DNA from: UMGS1663 sp963558185
GTDB taxonomy: Bacteria > Bacillota > Clostridia > TANB77 > CAG-508
Reading direction: 5' to 3'
NCBI GenBank assembly: GCA_963558185.1
Contig: CAUWFE010000005.1
Location: 10,017-74,016 of the forward strand
DNA length: 64,000 nt
Made by a program: the position numbers and the translations under genes. The notes under the pieces are model-generated. The model ran no database searches. It was given only the letters and a program-made list of their open reading frames with translations, and was not told the origin of the DNA. Of this stretch, positions 8,813-17,401 are shown piece after piece (within the stretch, counting starts at the first letter, position 1; the number at the start of each line of letters is the position of its first letter).

Positions 8813-10051
8813 ATGGCACGTTCAAGAAGAAATAAAAGAAATAATAAAAGTAAAATAGTAGACTATTTTTCAAAATTTGTAATTATATCAATTATAATAA
8901 TTATTATATGTAGCATTATCCTTTCTGTACGTTATTATTTTGAAACAGTAGAAGTAGCAAACCAGAAAATAAAACTACAAGAAGAGATAAAAGCTATATA
9001 TGAAAGGAAAACACCTGAAACAGTAGAAGAGAAAGAAGAAAAAGTAAAAGATACAACTATAAACATATCAATAATAGGTGATATTTTGTGTGGAAATGGT
9101 ATGTTAAATGATGCAAAAAAAGAAGATGGAAGTTATAATTTTGATTCAATGTTAAGTGAAATTAATGAAATAACAAAAACTTCAGATATTGTAATAGGAA
9201 CTATGGAAACTAATTTTATACAAGAACATGAATACTCAGGGGTAAACAAGTATAATGCACCAATTGAATTTGCACAAGCAATAAAAAATAGTGGAGTTGA
9301 TGTTGTTTCAATTGCTCATAATCATAGTTTAGATTATGGGGTAGAAGGACTAAATACATCAAAACAACAATTAGAAAGTATTGGAATTGAAACAGTAGGA
9401 ACACAAAATTATGTAGTGCGCAATATTAAGGGAGTAAAAGTTGCTTTATTAGCATATACATATGGTTTTAGTAATGAAAGCGATTTATCCACAGAAGATA
9501 AACAGAATGTTAACATATTTTCAAAAGAAAAGTCTGCAAATGATATTAATCAAGCAAAAAAAGAAGCAGATTATATAATGGTAATTATGCATTGGGGTGA
9601 TGTAAATTCAACAAAGAAGAATGAAGAGCAAGAACAAGTAGCAGATTATTTAATAAGTATAGGTGCAAATGCGATTGTAGGTTCACACCCTTCAGTGCCA
9701 CAAGCAATGGAAATGAAGAAAAATGCACAAGGCGAAGATGAATTTGTATCATATTCTTTAGGAAATTATATATCTTCTTTAGCATATGAAAATTCAAAGT
9801 TACAAGTAATTGTAAATTTACAAATTAGGAAAGAAGCAAAAACAGAAAAAATAGTGTTAGAAAAGGTAACATATACACCTTTATATGTATTAGATAGAGG
9901 AACTAAAGCAGAAAATCAATATCAAGTATTAGATATAAAAAAAGAAGCAAAAAAATATTTAGATGGAGAAAAAAATATAGATAAAAAAACATATGAAAAA
10001 TTAATGAAATCATTGGAAAAAATAGAAAATATAATAAGGAGTAAACAGTAA
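8813..10051 (+). CDS. CapA-family membrane-anchored metallophosphatase-like protein
   Basis: 412 residues from the ATG at 8813, with GTGAGG 7 nt upstream (an in-frame GTG at 8801 exists). A basic N-terminus is followed by one strong membrane segment (about residues 20-45). The extracellular domain has the PGA_cap/CapA signatures: IIGDILCGNGM, IVIGTMETNF, SIAHNHSLDYG, IMHWGDV and ANAIVGSHPSVPQ, with the metal-ligand-type His/Asp residues present. CapA proteins take part in poly-gamma-glutamate or other envelope polymer metabolism. No capB/capC genes are nearby, so the substrate is unclear. The next gene, rimO, starts directly after its stop codon. Confidence 0.82.
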   Translation: MARSRRNKRNNKSKIVDYFSKFVIISIIIIIICSIILSVRYYFETVEVANQKIKLQEEIKAIYERKTPETVEEKEEKVKDTTINISIIGDILCGNGMLNDAKKEDGSYNFDSMLSEINEITKTSDIVIGTMETNFIQEHEYSGVNKYNAPIEFAQAIKNSGVDVVSIAHNHSLDYGVEGLNTSKQQLESIGIETVGTQNYVVRNIKGVKVALLAYTYGFSNESDLSTEDKQNVNIFSKEKSANDINQAKKEADYIMVIMHWGDVNSTKKNEEQEQVADYLISIGANAIVGSHPSVPQAMEMKKNAQGEDEFVSYSLGNYISSLAYENSKLQVIVNLQIRKEAKTEKIVLEKVTYTPLYVLDRGTKAENQYQVLDIKKEAKKYLDGEKNIDKKTYEKLMKSLEKIENIIRSKQ

Positions 10052-11359
10052 ATGAAAGTAGGATTTATATCATTAGGTTGTAGTAAAAATTTAGTAGATA
10101 CAGAAATGACAATAGGGTTATTTAAAAATCATGGATATGAGATTGTAAATAAGTCAGAAGAGGCTGATATTTTAGTAATTAATACATGTGGATTTATAGA
10201 ATCTGCAAAAGAAGAGGCTATTAATACAATTCTTGAAATGGCAGAATATAAAAATAAAAAATGCAAATATTTAATAGTTATGGGCTGTTTAGTACAAAGA
10301 TATAAAGAAGAATTAGAAAAGGCTATTCCAGAAGTAGATTTATGGATAAAATATGATTCATATGAAACTATATGGGAGCAAATACAAACAGTACTTGCAA
10401 GACCAACTAATAATGATAAATTAAATTTTTTAGATAGGGTAATAACCACAGGTGAAAATTATGCATATTTAAGAATTGCAGAAGGTTGTAGTAATTTTTG
10501 TACATATTGTGCAATACCAAAAATAAGAGGTCCATTTATAAGTAGACCTATAGAAGAAATAATAGAAGAAGCACAAAAATTAGCAAAAGAAGGATATCAT
10601 GAATTAATAGTAATTGCACAAGATACTACAAAATATGGTATAGATATTTATGGAAAACCACGTTTAGCAGAACTATTAAGAAAAATATCAGAAATTCCAG
10701 AAGTACATTGGATACGTTTTTTATATGCATATCCAGAAACTATTACAGAAGAATTAATTAACGAAGTAAAAAATAATGATAAGATATGTAAATATTTTGA
10801 TATTCCAATACAACATATTTCAAATTCTGTATTAAAAAGAATGAACCGTAAAACAAATGGTGAAAGCATTAGAAATATAATTAAAAATTTAAGAAAAGAA
10901 ATTCCAGAAGTAGTAATTAGAACTACAGTTATGGTAGGTTTCCCAGGAGAAACTAAGGAAGATTTTAATGAATTATATGATTTTATAAAAGAAGCAAAAT
11001 TTGATAAATTAGGCGCTTTTGCATATTCAAAAGAAGAAGGAACAGCAGCTGAAAAATTAAATGGTCAGATTCACCCAATGACAAAAAAATCTAGGTATAA
11101 TAAGATTATGCTATTACAACAAGAAATAGCAAAAGAAAAACTACAAGAGCAAATAGGAAAAAGTTTAGAAGTACTTATAGAAACAAAAACCTTTGACGGA
11201 AAATATTATGTAGGAAGAAGTTATAGAGATGTTCCTGATATTGATGGATATGTATATGTAAAAATGGTACCACAAGAGTTAGAAGGAAAATATGTAAAAG
11301 TAAAAATAATTGATAGTAAAGAATATGATTTAATAGGAGAAATAAAGGCTACTAGATAA
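10052..11359 (+). CDS. rimO: Ribosomal protein S12 methylthiotransferase RimO
   Basis: A 435-residue radical SAM methylthiotransferase. The N-terminal UPF0004 domain opens MKVGFISLGCSKNLVDTEM. The radical SAM cluster motif is CSNFCTYCAIPKIRG, and the C-terminal TRAM domain includes VLIETKTF...YDLIGEI. The opening motif and lack of tRNA-type features favour RimO over MiaB. It methylthiolates an aspartate of S12. It starts one base after the capA stop. Its last codons and stop (ACT AGA TAA) lie inside the terminal inverted repeat of a 252-bp interspersed element, so that element defines the C-terminus. Confidence 0.92.
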   Translation: MKVGFISLGCSKNLVDTEMTIGLFKNHGYEIVNKSEEADILVINTCGFIESAKEEAINTILEMAEYKNKKCKYLIVMGCLVQRYKEELEKAIPEVDLWIKYDSYETIWEQIQTVLARPTNNDKLNFLDRVITTGENYAYLRIAEGCSNFCTYCAIPKIRGPFISRPIEEIIEEAQKLAKEGYHELIVIAQDTTKYGIDIYGKPRLAELLRKISEIPEVHWIRFLYAYPETITEELINEVKNNDKICKYFDIPIQHISNSVLKRMNRKTNGESIRNIIKNLRKEIPEVVIRTTVMVGFPGETKEDFNELYDFIKEAKFDKLGAFAYSKEEGTAAEKLNGQIHPMTKKSRYNKIMLLQQEIAKEKLQEQIGKSLEVLIETKTFDGKYYVGRSYRDVPDIDGYVYVKMVPQELEGKYVKVKIIDSKEYDLIGEIKATR

Positions 11360-11601
11360 TGTTTTTTTAAAATTAATACAAGGAATGCCCTGGAATATAA
11401 GCTTTTCATTGCATTCCTTAGGTTTATTACGAAATTTAAGAAATTCTAATTTATTTTATGGCACCCTTCCACTAAAAGTGAACTCTTTCCATAAAATTGC
11501 ACAGAATTTCTAAAATTTCTCCATAAACATTCGTCATTTCATTCAAAGCTTATATTTCAAGGCATTCTAGCAAAAAAATAATAAAAAAACATTATCTAGT
11601 A
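11350..11601. mobile_element. Interspersed noncoding element, copy B (full length, MITE-like)
   Basis: 252 bp bounded by perfect 17-bp inverted repeats: TACTAGATAATGTTTTT (11350-11366) and its complement (11585-11601). Inside are smaller hairpins: AAGGAATGC/GCATTCCTT, and TATGG...CCATA around CACCCTTCCACTAAAAGTG. No ORF. Related copies lie at 677, 20418, 32336, 46525 and 50754. Structure and copy number resemble a MITE. No target-site duplication is obvious, and the mobilising transposase is not in the window. Confidence 0.78.
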
Positions 11602-11645
11602 ACAAATAAAGTAAAAAAATATAACATATTCTCTTTTGTCGGAAT

Positions 11646-11658
11646 ATAATATATTATA
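11646..11658. promoter_or_regulatory. Palindrome upstream of feoA (candidate operator or promoter core)
   Basis: ATAATATATTATA, 27 bp before the feoA start, identical to 11974-11986 before feoB. It could be a metalloregulator operator, a -10 region, or chance in AT-rich DNA. Confidence 0.35.
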
Positions 11659-11684
11659 GAATAAAACAATGAAAAGAGGAGAAT

Positions 11685-11912
11685 ATGATAACTTTAAATC
11701 AAATAAAATTAAATCAAGAGGTAAAAATACATAAAATAGAATGTATTGAAAGTATAAAAAGAAGAATGTTAGACTTAGGAATGATAGAAGGAACAACTAT
11801 CAAACCAGTTTTACAAAGTGCAATAGGAAATTTAGTGGCATATGAAATAAGAGGAACGCTAATTTCTATTAGAAATGAAGATGCTAAAAAAATTACAATA
11901 GAACTTAAGTAG
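11685..11912 (+). CDS. feoA: FeoA-family ferrous iron transport accessory protein
   Basis: A 75-residue SH3-like protein with the family pattern IKRRMLDLGMIEGTTIKPVL and the closing YEIRGTLISIRNEDAKKI. FeoA proteins bind FeoB on the cytoplasmic side and support Fe(II) import. The start has AAGAGGAG upstream. An intrinsic terminator overlaps the stop codon, so feoB 150 bp downstream is either partly read through or has its own promoter. Confidence 0.88.
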   Translation: MITLNQIKLNQEVKIHKIECIESIKRRMLDLGMIEGTTIKPVLQSAIGNLVAYEIRGTLISIRNEDAKKITIELK

Positions 11913-11936
11913 AAAATATTTAAGTTCTATTTTTTT
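11901..11936 (+). terminator. Intrinsic terminator overlapping the feoA stop codon
   Basis: GAACTTAA (11901-11908) / TTAAGTTC (11920-11927) followed by TATTTTTTT. The left arm is the last codons of feoA. Confidence 0.7.
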
Positions 11937-11973
11937 GTTATAAAATTTTAGGCACGCTTTTTTTATTACGGCC

Positions 11974-11986
11974 ATAATATATTATA
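11974..11986. promoter_or_regulatory. Second copy of the feo palindrome, upstream of feoB
   Basis: ATAATATATTATA, identical to the site before feoA, 77 bp before the feoB start. Confidence 0.35.
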
Positions 11987-12062
11987 AAATAATAAGGTAA
12001 TAAAGGTTGAAAAAGAATTATATCCAACTTAATTTGTGCCTTGAGGGAGGAATGAGGTAAAT

Positions 12063-14180
12063 ATGGGGTTAACTGCAAAGGCAATGGGAACTAAATTATT
12101 AAATAAAGAAAAAAATGTAGAATATAATTATAAAGTTGCTATTGCTGGAAATCCAAATGTGGGGAAGTCAACAATATTTAATAATTTAACAGGAATGAAA
12201 CAACATACAGGAAACTGGCCAGGGAAAACAGTAGAAAATGCCACAGGAAGTTGCGATTTTCATAAAAATAAATATTTATTTGTAGATATTCCAGGTACAT
12301 ATTCTTTAATGTCAAATTCAGAAGAAGAGGAAATTGCAAGAGATTATATATGTTTTACAAAATTAGATGCAACAATAGTAATTGTTGATGCAACAAGTTT
12401 AGAAAGAAGTTTAAATTTAGCTTATCAAATTATTGAAATGACAGATAATGTAATAATATGTGTAAATTTACTAGACGAAGCAAAGAAAAAAGGTATTAAT
12501 ATTAATTTAAAAAAACTACAAGAGATATTAGGAGTTCCAGTTGTAGGAACAATAGCCAAAAAGAAATCTACATTAAAAAAGTTAATGGAAACATTGGAAA
12601 AAGTAGTAACATCAAAAGAAAAGAAAAAAGGAAATTTTATTCTATATCCACAGCATATAGAAAATGTAGTGCAAGAAATTAAAGAAAAAATATCATTTAA
12701 TGACGAATTGAAAAAAAGATGGGTAGCAATAAAAGTATTAGATGGAGATAGTAAAATATTAAAATCTATTGAAAATAATATACAAATAAGTATTAGCAAA
12801 AATAAGCAACTTGAAGAATACTTGAATGAAAAAAGAAAGATAAAAGAATTAAAAAAAGAAAATGTAAGAGATACAATAATAGGAACAATAGTAAAAAAAG
12901 CAGAAGACATTTGCAAAGAAGTAGTAAATTTTGAAAAAACAGACTATGATAAAACAAATAGAAAAATAGATAAAATATTAACATCTAAAACTTTTGGTAT
13001 ACCATTAATGATATTATTTTTAGGACTAATTTTATGGATTACGATAATAGGAGCTAACTATCCTTCGCAAATGCTATCTGATTTTTTTGGTTGTATACAA
13101 GAAAAATTATATATAATTGCAGATAATATTAATTTCCCCAATTGGTTAGAAAGTATACTAATAGATGGTGTATATAGAACACTTACGTGGATTATAGCAG
13201 TAATGTTACCTCCTATGGCTATATTTTTTCCATTATTTACACTATTAGAAGATTTAGGGGTGTTACCAAGAATTGCATTTAATTTAGACAAATGTTTTGA
13301 AAAAGTATGTACATCTGGAAAACAGGCACTTACCATGTGCATGGGATTAGGGTGTAATGCAGCAGGTGTAATAGGGTGTAAAATCATGGACTCACCTAGA
13401 GAAAAAATAATAGGAATGATAACAAATTGTTTTATGCCATGTAATGGAAGATTTCCATTTTTAATTACAGTTTCAACTATATTTATTGGTGGATATGTAG
13501 CAAATGGATTTAAATCAATAGTGTCAGCGTTAGCAGTTTTATTAGTTATAATATTAGGCATAATATTTACTTTGTTAATATCTAAAATTTTATCTAAAAC
13601 AATATTAAAAGGTGCTAATACAAGTTTTATGTTAGAGCTTCCACCATATCGTAAACCACAGATGGGTAAAATCCTAATAAGATCAATTTTTGATAGAACA
13701 CTATTTGTGCTAGGTAGAGCAATATTAGTAGCAGCTCCTGCTGGAATTGTAATTTGGATATTTGCTAATATTATGATAGGTGATAGTAGTATATTAACAA
13801 TAGTAGCAAACTTTTTAAATCCTTTTGCTAAACTTATGGGATTAGATGGATATATATTAACGGCATTTATATTAGGATTACCAGCAAATGAAATTGTTTT
13901 ACCAATTATTTTAATGAGTTATATGGGAAAGGGAATAATGGTAGATATAGAAAGTACATTTACAATAGGAGAAATTTTAATACAAAATGGCTGGACTTTA
14001 TTAACAGCTATAAATGTTATGATATTCACATTATTACATTTTCCATGTAGTACTACTTTATTAACAATAAAAAAAGAAACTGGAAAATGGAGATGGGCAA
14101 TATTAGCATTTATAATTCCAACTTTATGTGGAATTATATTATGTATGTTAACAACAGGAATATATAATATAATAATGTAG
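12063..14180 (+). CDS. feoB: Ferrous iron transporter FeoB
   Basis: A 705-residue protein with an N-terminal GTPase domain: G1 GNPNVGKST, G3 DIPGTYSL and G4 NLLDEA (the usual NxxD). A helical linker follows (about residues 165-300), then a membrane domain with two Gate motifs, including GLGCNAAGV and LPANEIVLPI. It imports Fe(II) across the cytoplasmic membrane. The start has a strong GGGAGGAATGAGG site. It forms a functional pair with feoA, separated by a terminator and a repeated palindrome that may set the two expression levels independently. Confidence 0.95.
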   Translation: MGLTAKAMGTKLLNKEKNVEYNYKVAIAGNPNVGKSTIFNNLTGMKQHTGNWPGKTVENATGSCDFHKNKYLFVDIPGTYSLMSNSEEEEIARDYICFTKLDATIVIVDATSLERSLNLAYQIIEMTDNVIICVNLLDEAKKKGININLKKLQEILGVPVVGTIAKKKSTLKKLMETLEKVVTSKEKKKGNFILYPQHIENVVQEIKEKISFNDELKKRWVAIKVLDGDSKILKSIENNIQISISKNKQLEEYLNEKRKIKELKKENVRDTIIGTIVKKAEDICKEVVNFEKTDYDKTNRKIDKILTSKTFGIPLMILFLGLILWITIIGANYPSQMLSDFFGCIQEKLYIIADNINFPNWLESILIDGVYRTLTWIIAVMLPPMAIFFPLFTLLEDLGVLPRIAFNLDKCFEKVCTSGKQALTMCMGLGCNAAGVIGCKIMDSPREKIIGMITNCFMPCNGRFPFLITVSTIFIGGYVANGFKSIVSALAVLLVIILGIIFTLLISKILSKTILKGANTSFMLELPPYRKPQMGKILIRSIFDRTLFVLGRAILVAAPAGIVIWIFANIMIGDSSILTIVANFLNPFAKLMGLDGYILTAFILGLPANEIVLPIILMSYMGKGIMVDIESTFTIGEILIQNGWTLLTAINVMIFTLLHFPCSTTLLTIKKETGKWRWAILAFIIPTLCGIILCMLTTGIYNIIM

Positions 14181-14231
14181 AAGTTAAATAATTCTTAAAT
14201 TTTGAAAATGAAATAAGTAATAATAGAAGAG

Positions 14232-14257
14232 AAGAACAGCATATAAACGCTGTTCTT
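14232..14257. terminator. Bidirectional terminator hairpin between feoB and the patatin gene
   Basis: AAGAACAGC (14232-14240) / GCTGTTCTT (14249-14257) between convergent genes. Confidence 0.55.
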
Positions 14258-14267
14258 AAATATATAT

Positions 14268-15122
14268 TTAGCTATTTAAATATGACTTTAAATCATTTAA
14301 TAAATTACGAGTATCATTAATGCCGTCTTTATATAAATTTTCTAATTTCTTAGTATCTTTTTCTAATCTTGAAACTTCAACTGGTTTTTGAGGTCTAATT
14401 ACGAAAATTGTACCTTCATTTTTTAATTTTTCAATTTTATTTTTTAAACGATTATATCTTCTTGGCATTGTATAAATTTTTTTTATTAATTTAGGATATT
14501 TTTTATACTTTGTAGCATATATCTTTTTTAAACTGTTAGCAATTTCTGGCTTTTCATAACTTTTGTCCCTTGTAAGAACTACAATAATTTTATCAAATTT
14601 ATTATTTATAGCCCAGTCTATAGGAATAGAAGTACTAACTGCTCCATCTAAGTATGGAATGTCATTAATAAATACCATGTCTGAAGCAAGTGGCATGCTA
14701 GCTGAAGCTTGTACACAAGGAAACATATCAGAAACTTTTCCATTTTCAAAAAATTCACTTTTTCCAGTAATGCAATTAGTAGCAACAGCAATAAATCTTT
14801 GCTCAGAATTATTAAATTTATCAAAGTCAAAAGGTACTAAATTATGAGAAATTTCTCCGAATAGATAATCAAATCCAATTAAGCCTTTATTTGATTTTAT
14901 GGCTTTTGCACCAATATATCTTGGATCATTATGATATTCTAAATTAATTTTGGCAGAGCGTCCTTTTTGCTTAGTAATATAATTCATACCATTTAAAGCT
15001 CCAGCAGATACACCAATTACGCAATCTGCAATGATATTTTCTTCTAATAAAACATCTAATACGCCAGATGTATATACTCCTCTTAAGGCTCCACCTTCTA
15101 GAACTAATGCAATTTTTTTCAA
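14268..15122 (-). CDS. Patatin-like phospholipase
   Basis: About 284 residues. It has the oxyanion-hole loop LEGGALRGVYTSG, the nucleophile elbow GVSAG (Ser) and the dyad motif DGA in PYLDGAVS, so a Ser-Asp hydrolase of the patatin/RssA-YlbK type is well supported. I prefer the TTG at 15122 as start, since it lies 9 nt from GAAAGGG; a TTG at 15131 abuts that site. Lipid or acyl-ester hydrolysis is expected. The substrate is unknown. Confidence 0.85.
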   Translation of the reverse strand: MKKIALVLEGGALRGVYTSGVLDVLLEENIIADCVIGVSAGALNGMNYITKQKGRSAKINLEYHNDPRYIGAKAIKSNKGLIGFDYLFGEISHNLVPFDFDKFNNSEQRFIAVATNCITGKSEFFENGKVSDMFPCVQASASMPLASDMVFINDIPYLDGAVSTSIPIDWAINNKFDKIIVVLTRDKSYEKPEIANSLKKIYATKYKKYPKLIKKIYTMPRRYNRLKNKIEKLKNEGTIFVIRPQKPVEVSRLEKDTKKLENLYKDGINDTRNLLNDLKSYLNS

Positions 15123-15340
15123 ATTTATCAACCCTTTCTAACTATATGTGAGTTATTCAATAAGAAAAGTGGCTTTGCCACATATAAAAAGCTTCGCTAA
15201 ACATTTCACACAAATTTTATTTCATAAAATTTGGCGGGCGAACAAACATGAGGCATGAAAAGTTATTTAAAATGTGTAAAAATATTAATTATGCCTCTTT
15301 TGTTTTAACATAATGAAATTAAAATTGTTTTAAGTAAAAA

Positions 15341-15362
15341 AATAAGCGTATAAACGCTTATT
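15341..15362 (-). terminator. Terminator of the rubrerythrin gene
   Basis: AATAAGCG (15341-15348) / CGCTTATT (15355-15362), with a T-tract on the minus strand. Confidence 0.75.
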
Positions 15363-15377
15363 CCATATTAATATATT

Positions 15378-15911
15378 TTAATAATTTTCAGCTTTTACTT
15401 CAAAGAAAGATTGTGGATGTTTGCAAACTGGACAAATTTTTGGAGCTTCTGTTCCAACTACTATATGTCCACAATTTCTACATTTCCAAATAACGATACT
15501 TCCTTTTTTGAAAACTTCTCCATTTTCTAAGTTTTCTAATAATTTTCTGTATCTTTCTTCATGCTCTTTTTCAATAGCAGCAATACCTCTAAAAGCTGCA
15601 GCTATTTCATTAAAACCTTCTTCTTCAGCTTCTTTAGCAAATGTATCATACATATCTGTCCATTCATAATTTTCACCAGCAGCAGCATCTGCTAAATTTT
15701 GTTTTGTATCTCCAATACCATTTAAAAATTTTAAATGTATTTTAGCATGTTCTTTTTCATTTTCAGCTGTTTCTAAGAATAAGTCAGCAATTTGTTCATA
15801 TCCTTCTTTTCTTGCAACACTAGCAAAATATGTATATTTATTTCTAGCTTGAGATTCACCAGCAAAAGCTGCTTGTAAATTTGCTTCAGTTTTTGATCCT
15901 TTTAATTCCAT
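15378..15911 (-). CDS. rbr: Rubrerythrin
   Basis: A 177-residue protein. The N-terminal ferritin-like diiron domain has the ligand motifs GESQARNKY, ENEKEHAK, EEEGFNEIA and EKEHEERY. A C-terminal rubredoxin domain carries two cysteine pairs (CRNCG and CPVCKHP). It reduces peroxide in anaerobes. GGAGG precedes the ATG. It is monocistronic, with its own terminator. Confidence 0.95.
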   Translation of the reverse strand: MELKGSKTEANLQAAFAGESQARNKYTYFASVARKEGYEQIADLFLETAENEKEHAKIHLKFLNGIGDTKQNLADAAAGENYEWTDMYDTFAKEAEEEGFNEIAAAFRGIAAIEKEHEERYRKLLENLENGEVFKKGSIVIWKCRNCGHIVVGTEAPKICPVCKHPQSFFEVKAENY

Positions 15912-16073
15912 AAATTATACCTCCTAAAATATTATTTACGATATATTTATAATATAAAAAAGTAAAAAAGTCAAGTAGAAAAAAAGATTAGATTTATTTA
16001 AAATATCTATTGAAAAATATGTTTAAATTATATAAAATATAGTCGAATAACAAATATGAAGGGAGAATTTTAA

Positions 16074-16535
16074 ATGGAAAAAATAAGAGGTTTTGAAGTA
16101 GCAAATGGTTTTGAAAATGAAAATATAAATTTGCCAAAAAGAAAAACAAAATTTTCAGCTGGTTATGATGTTGAGGCTGCTGAAGATATTGTAATACCAA
16201 GCTTTAAAAAAGGAATGAATCCAACATTAGTAAAAACAGGAGTAAAAGCGTATATGCAAGATGATGAAGTACTAATGCTATATAATAGAAGTTCAAATCC
16301 AAAAAAGAAAGGATTAATTCTTGCAAATAGTGTAGGAGTAATAGATAAAGACTATTATGGAAACCAAGATAATGATGGACATATAATGTTTGCTTTCTAC
16401 AATATAAAGGAAGAAGATATAGAAATAAAAAAAGGAGAATGTATAGGACAAGCAATATTTCAAAAATATTTTTTATCAGATGATGATAATGCTGAAGGCG
16501 AGAGAACTGGCGGATTTGGTTCAACAAACAAATAA
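16074..16535 (+). CDS. dut: dUTPase
   Basis: A 153-residue trimeric-type dUTPase. Motif I is AGYDVEAAED, motif II YNRSSNPKKKG, motif III GVIDKDYYGN (with the catalytic Asp), motif IV GECIGQAIF and motif V RTGGFGST. It converts dUTP to dUMP and diphosphate. It has its own GAAGGGAG ribosome site and appears monocistronic. Confidence 0.93.
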   Translation: MEKIRGFEVANGFENENINLPKRKTKFSAGYDVEAAEDIVIPSFKKGMNPTLVKTGVKAYMQDDEVLMLYNRSSNPKKKGLILANSVGVIDKDYYGNQDNDGHIMFAFYNIKEEDIEIKKGECIGQAIFQKYFLSDDDNAEGERTGGFGSTNK

Positions 16536-16580
16536 AATTTACAATTTGACAAACTAAATAATATACATAAAATTAGAAAA

Positions 16581-16624
16581 AATTTGGTAAATGCTTTGAC
16601 TTTTACCAAATTTTGTAGTATAAT
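16581..16624 (+). promoter_or_regulatory. carD promoter overlapped by an 11-bp inverted repeat
   Basis: TTGACT (16596-16601) and TATAAT (16619-16624) with a 17-bp spacer. The perfect repeat AATTTGGTAAA (16581-16591) / TTTACCAAATT (16602-16612) encloses the -35 box. It could be an operator, or the dut terminator. Confidence 0.65.
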
Positions 16625-16706
16625 AGATACAGTGGTTGAAAAAGAGAATCGAAACCTTTCTTAACTTACAAAAAACAAAGTAAATGCGTAGAGGAGTTGA
16701 TTTTAA

Positions 16707-17276
16707 ATGTTTAATGTAGGTGATAAAATTGTTTATCCAATGCACGGGGCAGGAACTATAGATGCTATAGAAGAAAAAGATATATTAGGTGAAAAACAAG
16801 CTTATTATATTATAAAAATGCCAGGAGAAGTTAAGGTAATGGTTCCAACAGCGAGAGCTGAAGAAATCGGAGTAAGAAATGTAATAAATAAAGAAAATGC
16901 CGCAAAAGTATTAGAAATACTAGAAGAAAATGAAACAGAAATGTCAAATAATTGGAATAAAAGATATAGAGATAACATGGATAAAATGAAAAGTGGCGAT
17001 ATCTATGAAGTAGCAGATGTTGTTAGAAATTTAGCATTTAAACAAAAAGAAAAAGGCTTATCAACAGGTGAGAAAAAAATGTTAAATAATGCAAAACAAA
17101 TATTAATAAGTGAACTTGTTTTAGCAGAACATGCATCACAAGAAGATGTAGAACAATTAGTTGATAATAAAATTCAAATGTCATTTAATGAATTCAAAAA
17201 TCATGATGAAAATATTGCAGCAGTTGGAAATGATATAGTAAAAAAATTTATTCCGTTTGATGGAACAAGCATATAA
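16707..17276 (+). CDS. CarD-family transcriptional regulator
   Basis: A 189-residue protein with an N-terminal RNA-polymerase-interacting domain (MFNVGDKIVYPMHGAGTIDA), also shared with Mfd, then a helical C-terminal region (about 75-165). CarD/CdnL proteins bind the RNAP beta subunit and modulate open-complex formation, notably at rRNA promoters. It is monocistronic, with a promoter showing an inverted repeat and a terminator downstream. Confidence 0.88.
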   Translation: MFNVGDKIVYPMHGAGTIDAIEEKDILGEKQAYYIIKMPGEVKVMVPTARAEEIGVRNVINKENAAKVLEILEENETEMSNNWNKRYRDNMDKMKSGDIYEVADVVRNLAFKQKEKGLSTGEKKMLNNAKQILISELVLAEHASQEDVEQLVDNKIQMSFNEFKNHDENIAAVGNDIVKKFIPFDGTSI

Positions 17277-17285
17277 AGCAAAATG

Positions 17286-17319
17286 AAAAAGAGACTTTTA
17301 TAAGAAAGTTTCTTTTTTT
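17286..17319 (+). terminator. Terminator after carD
   Basis: AAAAAGAGACTTT (17286-17298) / AAAGTTTCTTTTT with one G-T pair, ending in seven T. Confidence 0.7.
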
Positions 17320-17401
17320 CGCAAAAAATGACATTACATAAAAGAAGGATTTATGTCTATTATGTCGAATAATATAATTATGATAAGAAAGGTAGCCAAA
17401 A

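Noticed and set aside
12425..12916. Minus-strand ORF of 163 codons inside feoB
   Set aside because: Low-complexity Phe/Ser/Ile-rich shadow of an AT-rich gene; no ribosome site or domain.
13058..13561. Minus-strand ORF of 167 codons inside feoB
   Set aside because: Overlaps the well-supported FeoB membrane domain in antisense and has no motif.
15240..15300. GAGGCAT/ATGCCTC pairing as a terminator or riboswitch
   Set aside because: The arms are 34 nt apart, the stem is only 7 bp, and there is no supporting architecture.
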